This document shows positions 16,752-25,727 of a stretch of 64,000 bases of DNA, one piece after another. The notes under the pieces were generated by a model. That model did no database searches, was not told the DNA's origin, and saw only the letters and a program-made list of their open reading frames with translations. The stretch is taken from assembly GCF_042685265.1 (NCBI RefSeq), contig NZ_JBHUMX010000013.1. One strand, 5' to 3'. A program made the position numbers and the translations under genes. Each line of letters opens with the position of its first letter. Positions within the stretch are counted from its first letter, which is position 1. The stretch comes from Oceanobacillus_B kapialis (GTDB lineage Bacteria > Bacillota > Bacilli > Bacillales > Amphibacillaceae).

Positions 16752-17141
16752 GTGTTTCATTATACTGTTGAGACAGATAAATCAATGGAAGAGGCAATCA
16801 AATCCCTTGAGACGAATTTGAAGGATGACAAATTTGGAGTGCTTTGGCAGTTCGATATTCAGGAGACCCTCCAGAAGAAAGGCTTTGATTTCAATCAGCC
16901 GTATCAGGTACTAGAAGTATGTAATCCGGCTGAAGCCAAACGCGTCCTTTCAGAAAATCAGCTGGTCGGATACTTCCTTCCTTGCAAAATTGTTGTTTAT
17001 CACGATAAGGAAACTGAAAAAGTTAAAATAGGTATGCCAAAACCTACAGCTTTAATTGAAATGGTAAATGACGAATCATTAAAGGAGTTTACAGCTGATA
17101 TAGAAAATAGGTTAATAACTTGTATTGATCAATCTGTATAA
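16752..17141 (+). CDS. DUF302 protein
   Basis: A 129-residue DUF302 protein (YTVETDKSMEEAIKSLETNL at the start; YQVLEVCNPAEAKRVL in the middle, and the conserved GYFLPCKIVVY). Function unknown; DUF302 proteins often sit next to rhodanese and DsrE genes, as here. It starts at GTG, ten bases after AAAGGAG. An ATG directly after the GGAG is out of frame. It is the last gene of the sulfur region. Confidence 0.78.
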   Translation: MFHYTVETDKSMEEAIKSLETNLKDDKFGVLWQFDIQETLQKKGFDFNQPYQVLEVCNPAEAKRVLSENQLVGYFLPCKIVVYHDKETEKVKIGMPKPTALIEMVNDESLKEFTADIENRLITCIDQSV

Positions 17142-17165
17142 TAACTTAAAAGGTCTTTTGGGAAG

Positions 17166-17203
17166 AGCGATAGGGATAAAACAGCCTCTATCGCTATATT
17201 TTG
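17166..17203. terminator. Convergent terminator hairpin
   Basis: AGCGATAGG/CCTCTATCGCT stem with flanking T-rich sequence, between the DUF302 gene and the minus-strand polymerase gene. Confidence 0.6.
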
Positions 17204-17219
17204 TCTAATATCTGAATTT

Positions 17220-18473
17220 CTACGCCCTGTGTCCACCAATCTTCTTACTCCGACCAATTGTAATGCCGGCGTTGGTATAGCTAGTGGCACGGAGGATAGC
17301 GGTTGTGCCAAATTTATCGCGAATGGCATCCATTGCATAGCCAATATCATTTTTCTTAGAGCGATCTTCAAACAGGTCCAGTTGGGTTGCTCCTTTGTCA
17401 AATAGATTATCAAGTGTCACGTAGACATGGCGAATAGTGCTTTTTCCATCATAAAATTTGCGGAAAAGCTGGAGACAAACGCCGTACACATCCATTGTTA
17501 CGTTTGTTGGAATGCTGACAGATTGGGACCTGGAAAAACCACCACCTGTTTCCTTTGAGTAAGAGATGCCAAGATGAATTGTTTTCCCCACCTTGTTGGC
17601 AGTCCGGGCGCGGCGGCACACTTCTTCACATAAATCAAGAATGCAAATTGGTGCCTCTTCTGCGGAATAATCTCTTAACAGGGAGATCCCATGTCCAAAG
17701 CCTTTTTGCTCTGTTTTCGTAAAGTTGCCAAACACAGGGCTAAGGTCGATTCCCCATGCATGCCAGTATAATTGCTCTCCCATTACACCAAAGCGTTTTT
17801 TTAGCTGGTCAAGACTAAAGCGAGCAATCTGGCCAAGTGTTACGATCCCCATACGATTTAAATTTCGCTTCATTCTGCCGCCAATTCCCCAGATTTTTTC
17901 TATAGGGAAGGGCCACAGCTTTTCTTCTACATCTTCATAGCGGCATTCGGCAATGCCAACTTTCTTTGCATGTAAATCCATAACGACCTTTGCAAGAAAT
18001 TTATTATCGCCAATACCGATAGAACAGGTAATTCCGAAGTTCTCTAATATATCTTCCTTTATTTGTTCCGCAACTTCCCAGCGGTTTCCGAATAATTTTT
18101 CCAATCCATTTACGGTTACCCAAACTTCATCAACTGAATATTGGTGGATGGCTTCTTTTGGTACGTACTGATAGAGCAGCTTGGTAATCTCTGATGACAT
18201 ATACAAATAGTCTGCCATATGTGCCTGCACAATGTGCAACTCAGGATCATGTTTTGGTAGTTCAAAGAAACGACTAACATTGCTAATGCCATACTTTTGC
18301 TTTAGAGCCGGAGAGGCGGCAAGGACAATACTTCCCGGTCGATCGGGATCCCCAACAACGGCCAGCAGGGCAGTCATAGGATCCAGCTGCCTTTTCACTG
18401 CCTCCACACTTGCATAGAAGGAACGCATATCAATACAGAGCACATCATTGCGAGCATATTTGGAGTAGTCCAT
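17220..18473 (-). CDS. Y-family DNA polymerase (YqjW/UvrX type)
   Basis: A 417-residue translesion polymerase. It starts MDYSKYARNDVLCIDMRSFY, where IDMRSFYASVE is the catalytic Mg site and aromatic gate region. YSVDEVW carries the second acidic pair, and IGIGDNKFLAK and KIWGIGGRMKRNL mark the palm and helix-hairpin-helix parts. I chose the ATG at 18473 because AGAGGTG lies ten bases before it and an SOS box lies just upstream. A longer frame to 18605 runs through that box and into a repeat and is not credible. In Bacillus subtilis the relatives are YqjW (PolY2) and UvrX. Confidence 0.88.
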   Translation of the reverse strand: MDYSKYARNDVLCIDMRSFYASVEAVKRQLDPMTALLAVVGDPDRPGSIVLAASPALKQKYGISNVSRFFELPKHDPELHIVQAHMADYLYMSSEITKLLYQYVPKEAIHQYSVDEVWVTVNGLEKLFGNRWEVAEQIKEDILENFGITCSIGIGDNKFLAKVVMDLHAKKVGIAECRYEDVEEKLWPFPIEKIWGIGGRMKRNLNRMGIVTLGQIARFSLDQLKKRFGVMGEQLYWHAWGIDLSPVFGNFTKTEQKGFGHGISLLRDYSAEEAPICILDLCEEVCRRARTANKVGKTIHLGISYSKETGGGFSRSQSVSIPTNVTMDVYGVCLQLFRKFYDGKSTIRHVYVTLDNLFDKGATQLDLFEDRSKKNDIGYAMDAIRDKFGTTAILRATSYTNAGITIGRSKKIGGHRA

Positions 18474-18493
18474 TTCTTCTTTCACCTCTTGTA

Positions 18494-18505
18494 GAACATT
18501 TGTTC
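18494..18505 (-). promoter_or_regulatory. LexA (SOS) box before the Y-family polymerase
   Basis: GAAC-ATTT-GTTC, a perfect dyad matching the core of the Gram-positive LexA/DinR box (GAAC-N4-GTTC). It is 21 bases upstream of the chosen start codon, which implies induction by DNA damage. Confidence 0.8.
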
Positions 18506-18587
18506 TATTAGTATATGCCAATAGACCTGTTTTTAGCAATGGTAATTTCTCCCCGACAGAAAAAGGATAGTAATTGAGTTTACCCCA

Positions 18588-18648
18588 GATTCGTTCAACT
18601 AACATTTGGTGGGAGAGAGGGCCTCCACTAAAAGAAGTTTCACTTTAT
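18588..18648 (+). repeat. Dispersed two-hairpin repeat, copy 1 (3' part)
   Basis: GATTCGTTCAACTAACAT, a TTTGGTGGGAG...CTCCACTAAA hairpin and GAAGTTTCACTTTAT match the copies ending at 39117 and 60114. The 5' hairpin is degenerate here (possibly about 18519-18575). The repeat lies directly upstream of the SOS-box promoter and ends about 40 bases before yndG. Confidence 0.7.
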
Positions 18649-18686
18649 GTTATATTTAAAATAAATAGTTTTATTGGGGGGGCATT

Positions 18687-19598
18687 ATGAAACGAAAACC
18701 AATCTACGTCGAATTACCAATACATACAGATATAGACGCATTGTGGAAGGCTACACAGCGACCTGACCTTCATGAAAAATGGGATTTGCGGTTTTCTTCC
18801 ATTACATATTTGCCAAAAAAGGAAGGAGAGCCTCAGCGATTTTCGTATCAAACAAAGATCGGATTTGGACTACGAATTAAAGGCTGGGGCGAAAGTGTGG
18901 GGAGCTATCAAGCAAAGGACAATGCAAGGACATCTTCTTTGCATTTTGGCACGGAACAGAAGATCTCGCTTATTCGAGAAGGGAGAGGTTATTGGAAGTA
19001 CAAGCCAGAAAATGATGGGAACGTTACCTTCCTCACCCAATATAATTATAAAACACGTTTTGGCAAGCTTGGAAGTCTCGTTGATATGCTATTATTTCGC
19101 CCGTTAATCGGCTGGGCCACGGCGCTCAGCTTTGATGTTATAAAGCGTTGGCTGGAAAATGGAGAACAGCCATGGGCACAGTATACACGATTTTTTACTC
19201 ACTGGATCACTGCTATTCTCTTCGCTTTTATCTGGATCTATCATGGTTTAGTGCCAAAGATCATATATCAGCATCCGGCAGAACTGGCAATGTTACAAAA
19301 GGTTTTTCCCGTAGATGGCCAAACTGCGATTATACTAGTGATGATAATCGGAGCACTGGAAGTACTATTTGGTTTGGGTTGGCTGTTTTATCGGAAGAAA
19401 CGCCATCTGTACGTTTTGCAGTTTATCGCTTTCCCCTTTCTAACAATAGGGGCAATTTTTGCTGCTCCAGAGCAGCTCACTGCTCCATTCAATGCACTCA
19501 CCTTTAATGGTGCATTGCTTATTTTAAGCTGGATCGGCTGGATGGCAACTCAAGGGGTACCAACAGCAAAAAACTGTAAAAGAAAGCAAGGAGATTAA
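18687..19598 (+). CDS. yndG: SRPBCC-DoxX-like fusion membrane protein (YndG-like)
   Basis: A 303-residue protein. The N-terminal half (1-150) looks like a START/SRPBCC lipid-binding fold (VELPIHTDIDALWKATQRPDLHEKWD). The C-terminal half has four membrane segments of the DoxX-like type (about 165-300). A GGGGGG site precedes the ATG. The order SRPBCC/DoxX, DUF4166, YndJ matches my memory of the Bacillus subtilis yndG-yndH-yndJ operon, hence the symbol. Function unknown. The next gene starts one base after its stop. Confidence 0.7.
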   Translation: MKRKPIYVELPIHTDIDALWKATQRPDLHEKWDLRFSSITYLPKKEGEPQRFSYQTKIGFGLRIKGWGESVGSYQAKDNARTSSLHFGTEQKISLIREGRGYWKYKPENDGNVTFLTQYNYKTRFGKLGSLVDMLLFRPLIGWATALSFDVIKRWLENGEQPWAQYTRFFTHWITAILFAFIWIYHGLVPKIIYQHPAELAMLQKVFPVDGQTAIILVMIIGALEVLFGLGWLFYRKKRHLYVLQFIAFPFLTIGAIFAAPEQLTAPFNALTFNGALLILSWIGWMATQGVPTAKNCKRKQGD

Positions 19599-19599
19599 C

Positions 19600-20214
19600 A
19601 TGGCCGCTTCGATTTACGAACAAATATTAGGTGAAGCGTTTTACCAATTACATCCAAAACTACAACAACGTTATACATTTTTACAGGACCGTCCATTTGA
19701 AGCAGGGGGTGTCATGAAACGAATAAAAGGTGTGCCAAAAGGCTTTCTGCCACTTGGCTGGTTAGGTACAAAAAGAAAATTACTTTTTCCGGAGAGAGGA
19801 GAAGGGGTTCCTTTTACGTTAAAAAATACACCAAGCGTCGGGAAAGATGGGGAGGCACAAGTACATTGGGAGCGTATTTTTTACTTTGGTAAAACACAAC
19901 GCTATTTCAATGCTTTGATGCGCTTTAATGCAAAAGAGGCTGTTATCGAGGATTATCTTGGAGAACCACCCATTGTTTATTCAGATTTGGAGCTGGCAGT
20001 TGAGCAAGGAGCACTCCTTATCACTTCCAAGCGACAACGCTTGCTGTTGGGACCAGTTGAGATTCCATTGCCAAGTATCTTTCAAGGGAAAGCCACTGTC
20101 AAAGAAGCATACATAGAGGAAGAAGAGGCTTACGCGATTAGCGTACAAGTGAAAAACCCGCTAATTGGGACTGTTTTCGCGTATGAGGGGGTGTTTCATC
20201 ATGATGACCTTTAA
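19600..20214 (+). CDS. yndH: DUF4166 protein (YndH-like)
   Basis: A 204-residue soluble protein. MAASIYEQILGEAFYQLHPKLQQRY is split here into a start MAASIYEQILGEAF and the family's LHPKLQQRY; later it has WERIFYFGKTQRYFNALM. This is the DUF4166 pattern, found after YndG-type proteins. It begins directly after the previous stop, with AAGGAG in the end of that gene, and overlaps the next gene by 14 bases. Co-translation suggests the three proteins act together at the membrane. Confidence 0.72.
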   Translation: MAASIYEQILGEAFYQLHPKLQQRYTFLQDRPFEAGGVMKRIKGVPKGFLPLGWLGTKRKLLFPERGEGVPFTLKNTPSVGKDGEAQVHWERIFYFGKTQRYFNALMRFNAKEAVIEDYLGEPPIVYSDLELAVEQGALLITSKRQRLLLGPVEIPLPSIFQGKATVKEAYIEEEEAYAISVQVKNPLIGTVFAYEGVFHHDDL

Positions 20215-21805
20215 TAAAATAGCAATTGGCATGATTGGGTTATTTTTAATTCTTACTGTTTTCGGCACAGGGCCGTGGTATTATTTATTGCTAAGTATTG
20301 CTCAATTAGTTTTTGTGCCACTAACCCTTCACTTGATAGGCAAAAGGGAACAAGGATTTTTTCGTATTCTAAGGTACGCAGCCATTGCTGGACTCATAGC
20401 TGTTTTTCTACTTGAAATGACACAGCGCACCCATTGGGATGCGGTCCTTGCACTTTTTTATTTAGCTTTTACTGTGCTTGTAGCCTGCTATGGGGCCAAA
20501 CGGCTATTACAGCGCGGCTTTGCCAGGTTTGAAGAATTTATGATTGATATAGGTTGTATGTACCTGGCAATTGGAGGGGCTTGGTATTTCGCTAGTGTTG
20601 TACAAATGGAAACTGGCTTTTCGCCAATTTTGACATGGCTTACTGGCATCCATTTTCATTATGCCTCCTTCTTGTTACCCGTTTTTGCAGGTTTTTTAGG
20701 AAGGTTAAAGCAAAACCGTTTTTATAAAATGGCTGGGATCGCTATTTTATTGGCACCCATTCTTGTAGCGGTCGGTATTTCCTTTGCAGTCATGCTCGAG
20801 TTTCTTGGTGTAATCCTTTATATGATCGGGATCTACAGTTTGATCATCTTAGCATGGAAAACTAGCTTTTCCCGCCCGTTACAAGCATGGCTCGTCAGGC
20901 TGTCCTTTTCTGCATTGGGAATATCCATTTTGTTCTCCCTATGCTACGCCTTTGGTAATATGACAGGTATGTTTTATGTCACCATTGACTTTATGCTCCG
21001 GTTCCATGGTGTGATGAATGGGGTACTGTTTGCAATGGCCGGGCTAATTGGTTGGATGATCAATTGCCCGGATGCACATGCGGGTCACCGATCTTTTCCG
21101 GTCAGTTGGATAAGGGGAGAGCGAGTTATTGGAGAAAAAATACTAGCTGACACAAAAACAGAACATACATACAATGGACTAGTGGACTCCATGGACATCT
21201 ACGAACCACAAATTGAAGGAGAGAAACTACCAAATTCGGTAATTGATTTCTATGAAAACACCAATGAGTACAGACTTTTTTCGCAAGTGAAATGGCACGG
21301 ATGGTTTAAGCCTTTTGCTTGGATTTATCAACATATTAGTAAGCGGATGAGACAGCTTAATCTTCCATTCTCTGCTAAAGAAGTGGAGATGACAGGAAAA
21401 ATCACCAGCGTTAGCGAAACCGTTGATGGGCGAACAAAACCACGGGCATGGCTGCGAAAGGTGAACGAAGAGACAGTATTTGTTGCGATTTATTCTTTCC
21501 ATGAAGGGGAGGGCCGTACCTACATGAATATTGCCCTCCCTCTTCCGGGCTCTACGATGATGGGAATTCTTGCTTTGCAAAATAAGCATGGAAACCTGCA
21601 ACTAACAAGTAAACAACAAAAAGATGCACCACAAGCAGGAATCTATTTGGCTGTTGGCAGACAGGTGATAAAGCTTCCTCTAGAGGAAACGTTTGTGGTG
21701 GGGGAAGAACAGGATAGTAGTTTGAGAGCGACACATAAGATGCACATTTTCTCGATACCGTTTTTAACTATCGACTATCGGATTGTTCATAAGGTCGTTG
21801 GGTAA
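20201..21805 (+). CDS. yndJ: YndJ-like polytopic membrane protein
   Basis: A 534-residue protein. About nine or ten membrane segments fill the first 300 residues, followed by a soluble C-terminal region of about 230 residues (from about NCPDAHAGHRSF to the end). I chose the ATG at 20201 because GAGGGGGTG lies seven bases upstream; the longer frame from 20165 runs through the end of yndH. Family YndJ, function unknown. Conserved as the last gene of the yndGHJ set. Confidence 0.72.
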   Translation: MMTFNKIAIGMIGLFLILTVFGTGPWYYLLLSIAQLVFVPLTLHLIGKREQGFFRILRYAAIAGLIAVFLLEMTQRTHWDAVLALFYLAFTVLVACYGAKRLLQRGFARFEEFMIDIGCMYLAIGGAWYFASVVQMETGFSPILTWLTGIHFHYASFLLPVFAGFLGRLKQNRFYKMAGIAILLAPILVAVGISFAVMLEFLGVILYMIGIYSLIILAWKTSFSRPLQAWLVRLSFSALGISILFSLCYAFGNMTGMFYVTIDFMLRFHGVMNGVLFAMAGLIGWMINCPDAHAGHRSFPVSWIRGERVIGEKILADTKTEHTYNGLVDSMDIYEPQIEGEKLPNSVIDFYENTNEYRLFSQVKWHGWFKPFAWIYQHISKRMRQLNLPFSAKEVEMTGKITSVSETVDGRTKPRAWLRKVNEETVFVAIYSFHEGEGRTYMNIALPLPGSTMMGILALQNKHGNLQLTSKQQKDAPQAGIYLAVGRQVIKLPLEETFVVGEEQDSSLRATHKMHIFSIPFLTIDYRIVHKVVG

Positions 21806-21892
21806 ACATTTTACTTGTAACAAGGATTTCCATCTTATTTTGTGGAAATACTGGATAGGGCCTGATTAATAAAACGTAAGAGGTGCTTACAT

Positions 21893-23359
21893 ATGACGAT
21901 AACAAGAAATGTCAGCCGTGTATGGATGCTCTTGCTCATCTTTTGCTTAGCTGCTTCAGTGCCCAAAGAAAAAAGCGTACATGCGATAGAGGAGCGAGGG
22001 ACAATGAAACAGCGATTGGATAATATAATAGAAACAGAACCACTGTTGGATGGGGCATTAGTTGGTTTAAGTGTGCGGGATACTAAAACTGGCAAGCTTT
22101 TATATGAAAACCTAGGGGATACAAGGCTTCGTCCAGCATCCAATATGAAACTTTTAACAGCAACGGCAGCCTTAGAGGTTCTTGGAAAAGACTACACCTT
22201 TTCCACCGAAATAAAGACGGACGGCGTAAAAAAAGATGGACAGATAGAAGGAAATCTTTACCTTGTTGGAAAAGGGGACCCGACATTGACACCAAAAGAT
22301 TTTGCCCATTTTGCAGCGCAACTTCAAGACTTGGGAGTGACACATATCAAGGGAGATCTTATTGGAGATGATACTTGGTATGATGACGTGCGTCTTTCTC
22401 CAGATTTGATTTGGAGTGACGAATCGTTTCATTACGGTGCGCAAATTTCAGCACTGACTGCATCACCTGACGCGGACTATGATGCGGGAAGTGTTACGCT
22501 TCAGATAAAACCAGGAATAGAGTCAGGGGACAAGCCAATCGTAACCGTGTCACCCGACACCAATTATATAACAATACATAATCGAGCAGAGACAAGTCCC
22601 AATAATGCGGAAGAGGATTTAACAGTGGAGCGAGAACATGGATCAAATGAAATCACGCTTACAGGCACCGTTCCAGCTGGGGCAGAGGCGATGAAGGAAC
22701 ATATGGCAGTATGGGACCCGACGAGATATGCGATGGCCCTTTTTCAGGATGCGCTTCAAACAAAAGGAATTACTTGGTCTGGTGAAATGACGGTTGGCAA
22801 AGCACCTAAAGAAAGTTCCTTGCTTTTTCAACATAACTCTATTCCATTAAAAGAATTGCTTGTACCCTTTATGAAATTGAGCAACAACGTGCATGGTGAA
22901 GTGCTCGTTAAGGAAATGGGAAAGCATAAACGCAGGGAAGGAAGTTGGGAAAAAGGGCTTGAGGTTATGCAAGAGGAACTCGAGAATCTTGGGTTAGACG
23001 GTAGTACCTTATTGATTCGAGATGGATCAGGAATTTCCCATGTCAATCTCATTCCGGCAAACGAACTGAGTAAACTACTATTTATCGTACAAGAAAAGTC
23101 ATGGTTTCCAGCCTTCAAAAACGCACTCCCTGTTGCAGGAGAGCCAGACAAAATGGTTGGAGGGACATTACGGAATCGATTGCAGGATGTTCAGGTTGAA
23201 GCGAAAACTGGGACAATTTTTGGGGTGACAACCCTATCTGGTTATTTGCAGACCCTGTCAGGGGAAGATTATATTTTTTCTATTATGATTAATAATGTGC
23301 TTGATGAGGAAGCTGCAAAAGATGTAGAGGATCGAATTGTAAGGGAAATCGCGGAATAA
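21893..23359 (+). CDS. dacC: D-alanyl-D-alanine carboxypeptidase/endopeptidase (PBP4a, DacC)
   Basis: A 488-residue S13-family penicillin-binding protein with an N-terminal signal peptide (cleavage likely around residue 33-36). Catalytic motifs: SNMK (SxxK, Ser about 83), SNN (about 328) and KTG (about 438). The long insert between the first two motifs is typical of the class C low-molecular-weight PBPs. It trims peptidoglycan cross-links or pentapeptides outside the membrane. AGAGGTG precedes the ATG. It stands alone between yndJ and the SAM riboswitch. Confidence 0.88.
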   Translation: MTITRNVSRVWMLLLIFCLAASVPKEKSVHAIEERGTMKQRLDNIIETEPLLDGALVGLSVRDTKTGKLLYENLGDTRLRPASNMKLLTATAALEVLGKDYTFSTEIKTDGVKKDGQIEGNLYLVGKGDPTLTPKDFAHFAAQLQDLGVTHIKGDLIGDDTWYDDVRLSPDLIWSDESFHYGAQISALTASPDADYDAGSVTLQIKPGIESGDKPIVTVSPDTNYITIHNRAETSPNNAEEDLTVEREHGSNEITLTGTVPAGAEAMKEHMAVWDPTRYAMALFQDALQTKGITWSGEMTVGKAPKESSLLFQHNSIPLKELLVPFMKLSNNVHGEVLVKEMGKHKRREGSWEKGLEVMQEELENLGLDGSTLLIRDGSGISHVNLIPANELSKLLFIVQEKSWFPAFKNALPVAGEPDKMVGGTLRNRLQDVQVEAKTGTIFGVTTLSGYLQTLSGEDYIFSIMINNVLDEEAAKDVEDRIVREIAE

Positions 23360-23446
23360 TATAACTCGCAAATTTCCTGCATGATAATTAATTGACAGTT
23401 CCAACATTTTGCGCTAATCTATTAAGTACCAATTAAATAACGATGT

Positions 23447-23555
23447 TTCTTATCCAGAGAGGTGGAGGGATATGGCCCTTTGAAGCCTCGGCAACAGGTC
23501 TGTTTAGTCAGATACTGTGCCAATTCCACCAGGCAATTGCTTGGAAGATAAGAGG
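23447..23555 (+). promoter_or_regulatory. SAM-I (S-box) riboswitch
   Basis: Shows the S-box order: TTCTTATCCAGAG opening P1, GGTGGAGGGA, GGCCCTTTGAAGCCTCGGCAA, GTGCCAATTCC, and closing GGAAGATAAGA pairing with P1. A terminator follows at 23577. High S-adenosylmethionine should stop transcription, so the two genes downstream are expressed when methionine or sulfur is short. Confidence 0.93.
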
Positions 23556-23576
23556 AGAAAGTTCTATTCGAAATTC

Positions 23577-23607
23577 AAACTCTTTTCTTCGGGAAAGAGT
23601 TTTTTTA
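23577..23607 (+). terminator. S-box expression-platform terminator
   Basis: AAACTCTTT/AAAGAGTTT stem, 8-base loop TCTTCGGG, then TTTTT. Sits between the riboswitch core and the monooxygenase gene. Confidence 0.9.
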
Positions 23608-23638
23608 ATTTCAATTTTGGGGGATAGGAGTGGGGGAA

Positions 23639-24694
23639 ATGAAATATGGATTTTGGTTACCGATTTTTGGAGGCTGGTTGCGAAATGTTGAGGATGAAAA
23701 AATGCCACCTACCTTTGATTATGCAAAAAAAGTGATTCAGTCCGCAGAGAAATGGGGCTATGACACGACGTTAATTGCAGAGCTTTATTTAAATGATATT
23801 AAAGGTACAGAGAAAGACTCGATTGAAGCATGGTCCACGGCAGCAGCACTGGCAGCTGTCACCGAGAAAATTGAGATCATGACTGCAGTGCGTCCCGTTT
23901 TTCATAATCCGGCAGTAACTGCTAAGATGGCTGCTAATATTGATCACATTAGTAATGGTCGATTCACACTTAACGTCGTATCAGGCTGGTGGGCAGAGGA
24001 AGCGAAACAGTATGGAGCAGAGTTTACAGAACATGATGCGCGCTATGAGCGAACAGAAGAATTTTTAGAAGTGTTGAAAGGTCTATGGACAGAAGAAACC
24101 TTTTCGTATAAAGGAAAGTTTTACGACATTGAAAATACGAAGCTTTCTCCTAAACCAGTACAAAGGCCAAATCCTGTATTGTATGCTGGCGGTGAGAGTG
24201 AGAAAGGGAAAGAAGTCATTTCCACATACTGTGATGCCTATGTGATGCATGGCCATACCGTGGAGGAAGCACGTGAGAAAATTAACGGCATGAAAGAGCG
24301 GAGAAAGCAAGCAGGGAAAGAGCCGTTACAGTCATTTGGCATGGCTGCATATGTCATTTGTAGAGAAACAGAGGAAGAGGCTTTGGAAGAGCTTAAGCGA
24401 ATTACCACCGTGAAGGAATCGGATGCGTATGCTGGCTTTGAAGACTTTACAACAAAGTCACAGTTGGAGCAGCAAGTGAAGTTACAAGATTATTCGGTAT
24501 CAAACAGAGGACTACGGCCAAATCTTGTTGGAACTCCAGAGCAAATAGCAGAGCGGATTGTAGCTTATGAAGAAGCTGGGGTAGATCTTTTACTACTACA
24601 GTGTTCCCCGCAACTGGAAGAACTCGAAAATATTGCGAAAAATGTAATGCCAAAGGTAGAAGCGTTAAAAGAAGCATTGGTAAATAACGGTTAG
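23639..24694 (+). CDS. Flavin-dependent sulfonate/sulfone monooxygenase (SsuD/SfnG-like)
   Basis: A 351-residue luciferase-like (LLM class) TIM-barrel protein. Family marks include TLIAELYLND, the stretch FTLNVVSGWWAEEAKQYG, EHDARYERTEEFLEVLKGLW and SPKPVQRPNPVLYAGG. Relatives use FMNH2 and oxygen to cleave C-S bonds in sulfonates or dimethyl sulfone. Control by a SAM riboswitch fits scavenging of organic sulfur when sulfur amino acids are low. I chose the ATG at 23639, eight bases after ATAGGAG; the GTG nine bases earlier overlaps that site. No flavin reductase gene is adjacent. Substrate not determinable from sequence. Confidence 0.82.
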   Translation: MKYGFWLPIFGGWLRNVEDEKMPPTFDYAKKVIQSAEKWGYDTTLIAELYLNDIKGTEKDSIEAWSTAAALAAVTEKIEIMTAVRPVFHNPAVTAKMAANIDHISNGRFTLNVVSGWWAEEAKQYGAEFTEHDARYERTEEFLEVLKGLWTEETFSYKGKFYDIENTKLSPKPVQRPNPVLYAGGESEKGKEVISTYCDAYVMHGHTVEEAREKINGMKERRKQAGKEPLQSFGMAAYVICRETEEEALEELKRITTVKESDAYAGFEDFTTKSQLEQQVKLQDYSVSNRGLRPNLVGTPEQIAERIVAYEEAGVDLLLLQCSPQLEELENIAKNVMPKVEALKEALVNNG

Positions 24695-24705
24695 GAGATG
24701 AAATC

Positions 24706-25656
24706 ATGACAAAATTATATGTGATTCACGAAAATGAAGAATGGACAACACATTTATTTAAACGACTTGAGGAATTAGATGTTCCTTACGAAGATTGGCT
24801 TTTATCAAGTGGAACAGTGGATTTAACTGCTGTTCCACCAGAAGGAATCTTCTATAACCGAATGAGCGCATCCTCTCATACGAGGGGAAATCGTTTCTCT
24901 CCGGAATTAACAAGTGCTGTATTATTCTGGCTTGAGCACCATGGTAGAACAGTAATAAATGGCAGTAGAGCATTAGAGCTTGAGCTTAGTAAAGTAAAAC
25001 AATATTTGGAGCTTGAAAGGTTTGGTGTTCGTACACCAAAAACCACCGCGGCTGTAGGCAGGGAACAACTGATCAAAGCAGCTGAAAGTTTTGCAGGAAA
25101 GTCATTTATTACAAAGCATAACCGAGCAGGAAAAGGGCTAGGTGTCCAATTATTCCAATCAGTTGAGGCATTGAAGGAATATGTGAAAAGCGAGACCTTT
25201 GAAGAGCCAGTCGACGGGGTGACATTAATTCAAGAGTATATTAAGTCACCAGAATCTTATATTACGAGATGTGAGTTTGTAGGAGGAGAATTTGTATACG
25301 CGGTTAGAGTGGATACATCAGAAGGGTTTGAACTTTGCCCGGCAGATGCATGCACAATTGAAGATTTATTCTGCCCTGCAGAAGAACAAGAAACCCCCGC
25401 TAAATTTCAAGTAAGAGAAGGCTTTTCTCATCCAGTTCTAGAAAACTACAAAGATGTACTAACAGCTAATAATATTCAAATAGCTGGTATAGAATTTATC
25501 GAAGACGAAGATGGAACCATTTATACGTATGACATTAATACGAATACAAATTATAATTCAGCTGCAGAATCTGCATATGGCACGTATGGAATGCTTGAGG
25601 TGGCTAAGTTTTTAGGGAACAAATTAAGTTCTGAGTATCCAACTGTTTTATCATAG
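24706..25656 (+). CDS. RimK-like ATP-grasp protein
   Basis: A 316-residue ATP-grasp protein. It has KSFITKHNRAGKGLGVQLF as the ATP-binding loop region, LIQEYI, and IAGIEFI...YTYDINTNTNYN as the metal-binding end (Glu, Asp, Asn). Such enzymes join a carboxylate to an amine or thiol using ATP. It starts 11 bases after the monooxygenase, with TAGGAGATG-type spacing, and shares the SAM riboswitch. The pairing suggests a sulfur-related role, but no substrate can be named. Confidence 0.78.
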   Translation: MTKLYVIHENEEWTTHLFKRLEELDVPYEDWLLSSGTVDLTAVPPEGIFYNRMSASSHTRGNRFSPELTSAVLFWLEHHGRTVINGSRALELELSKVKQYLELERFGVRTPKTTAAVGREQLIKAAESFAGKSFITKHNRAGKGLGVQLFQSVEALKEYVKSETFEEPVDGVTLIQEYIKSPESYITRCEFVGGEFVYAVRVDTSEGFELCPADACTIEDLFCPAEEQETPAKFQVREGFSHPVLENYKDVLTANNIQIAGIEFIEDEDGTIYTYDINTNTNYNSAAESAYGTYGMLEVAKFLGNKLSSEYPTVLS

Positions 25657-25667
25657 GTTTTGTTATA

Positions 25668-25706
25668 ACGCTCCACTTTTCATTGGGAAAGTGGAGCGTT
25701 TTTTTG
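25668..25706 (+). terminator. Terminator of the SAM-riboswitch operon
   Basis: Perfect 12-bp stem ACGCTCCACTTT/AAAGTGGAGCGT, 8-base loop, then six T. Confidence 0.92.
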
Positions 25707-25727
25707 GTCAGTTCTTCTACTTAGGTG

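Noticed and set aside
18474..18605. 44-residue N-terminal extension of the Y-family polymerase
   Set aside because: It spans the SOS box and part of a dispersed repeat; relatives start at MDYSKY.
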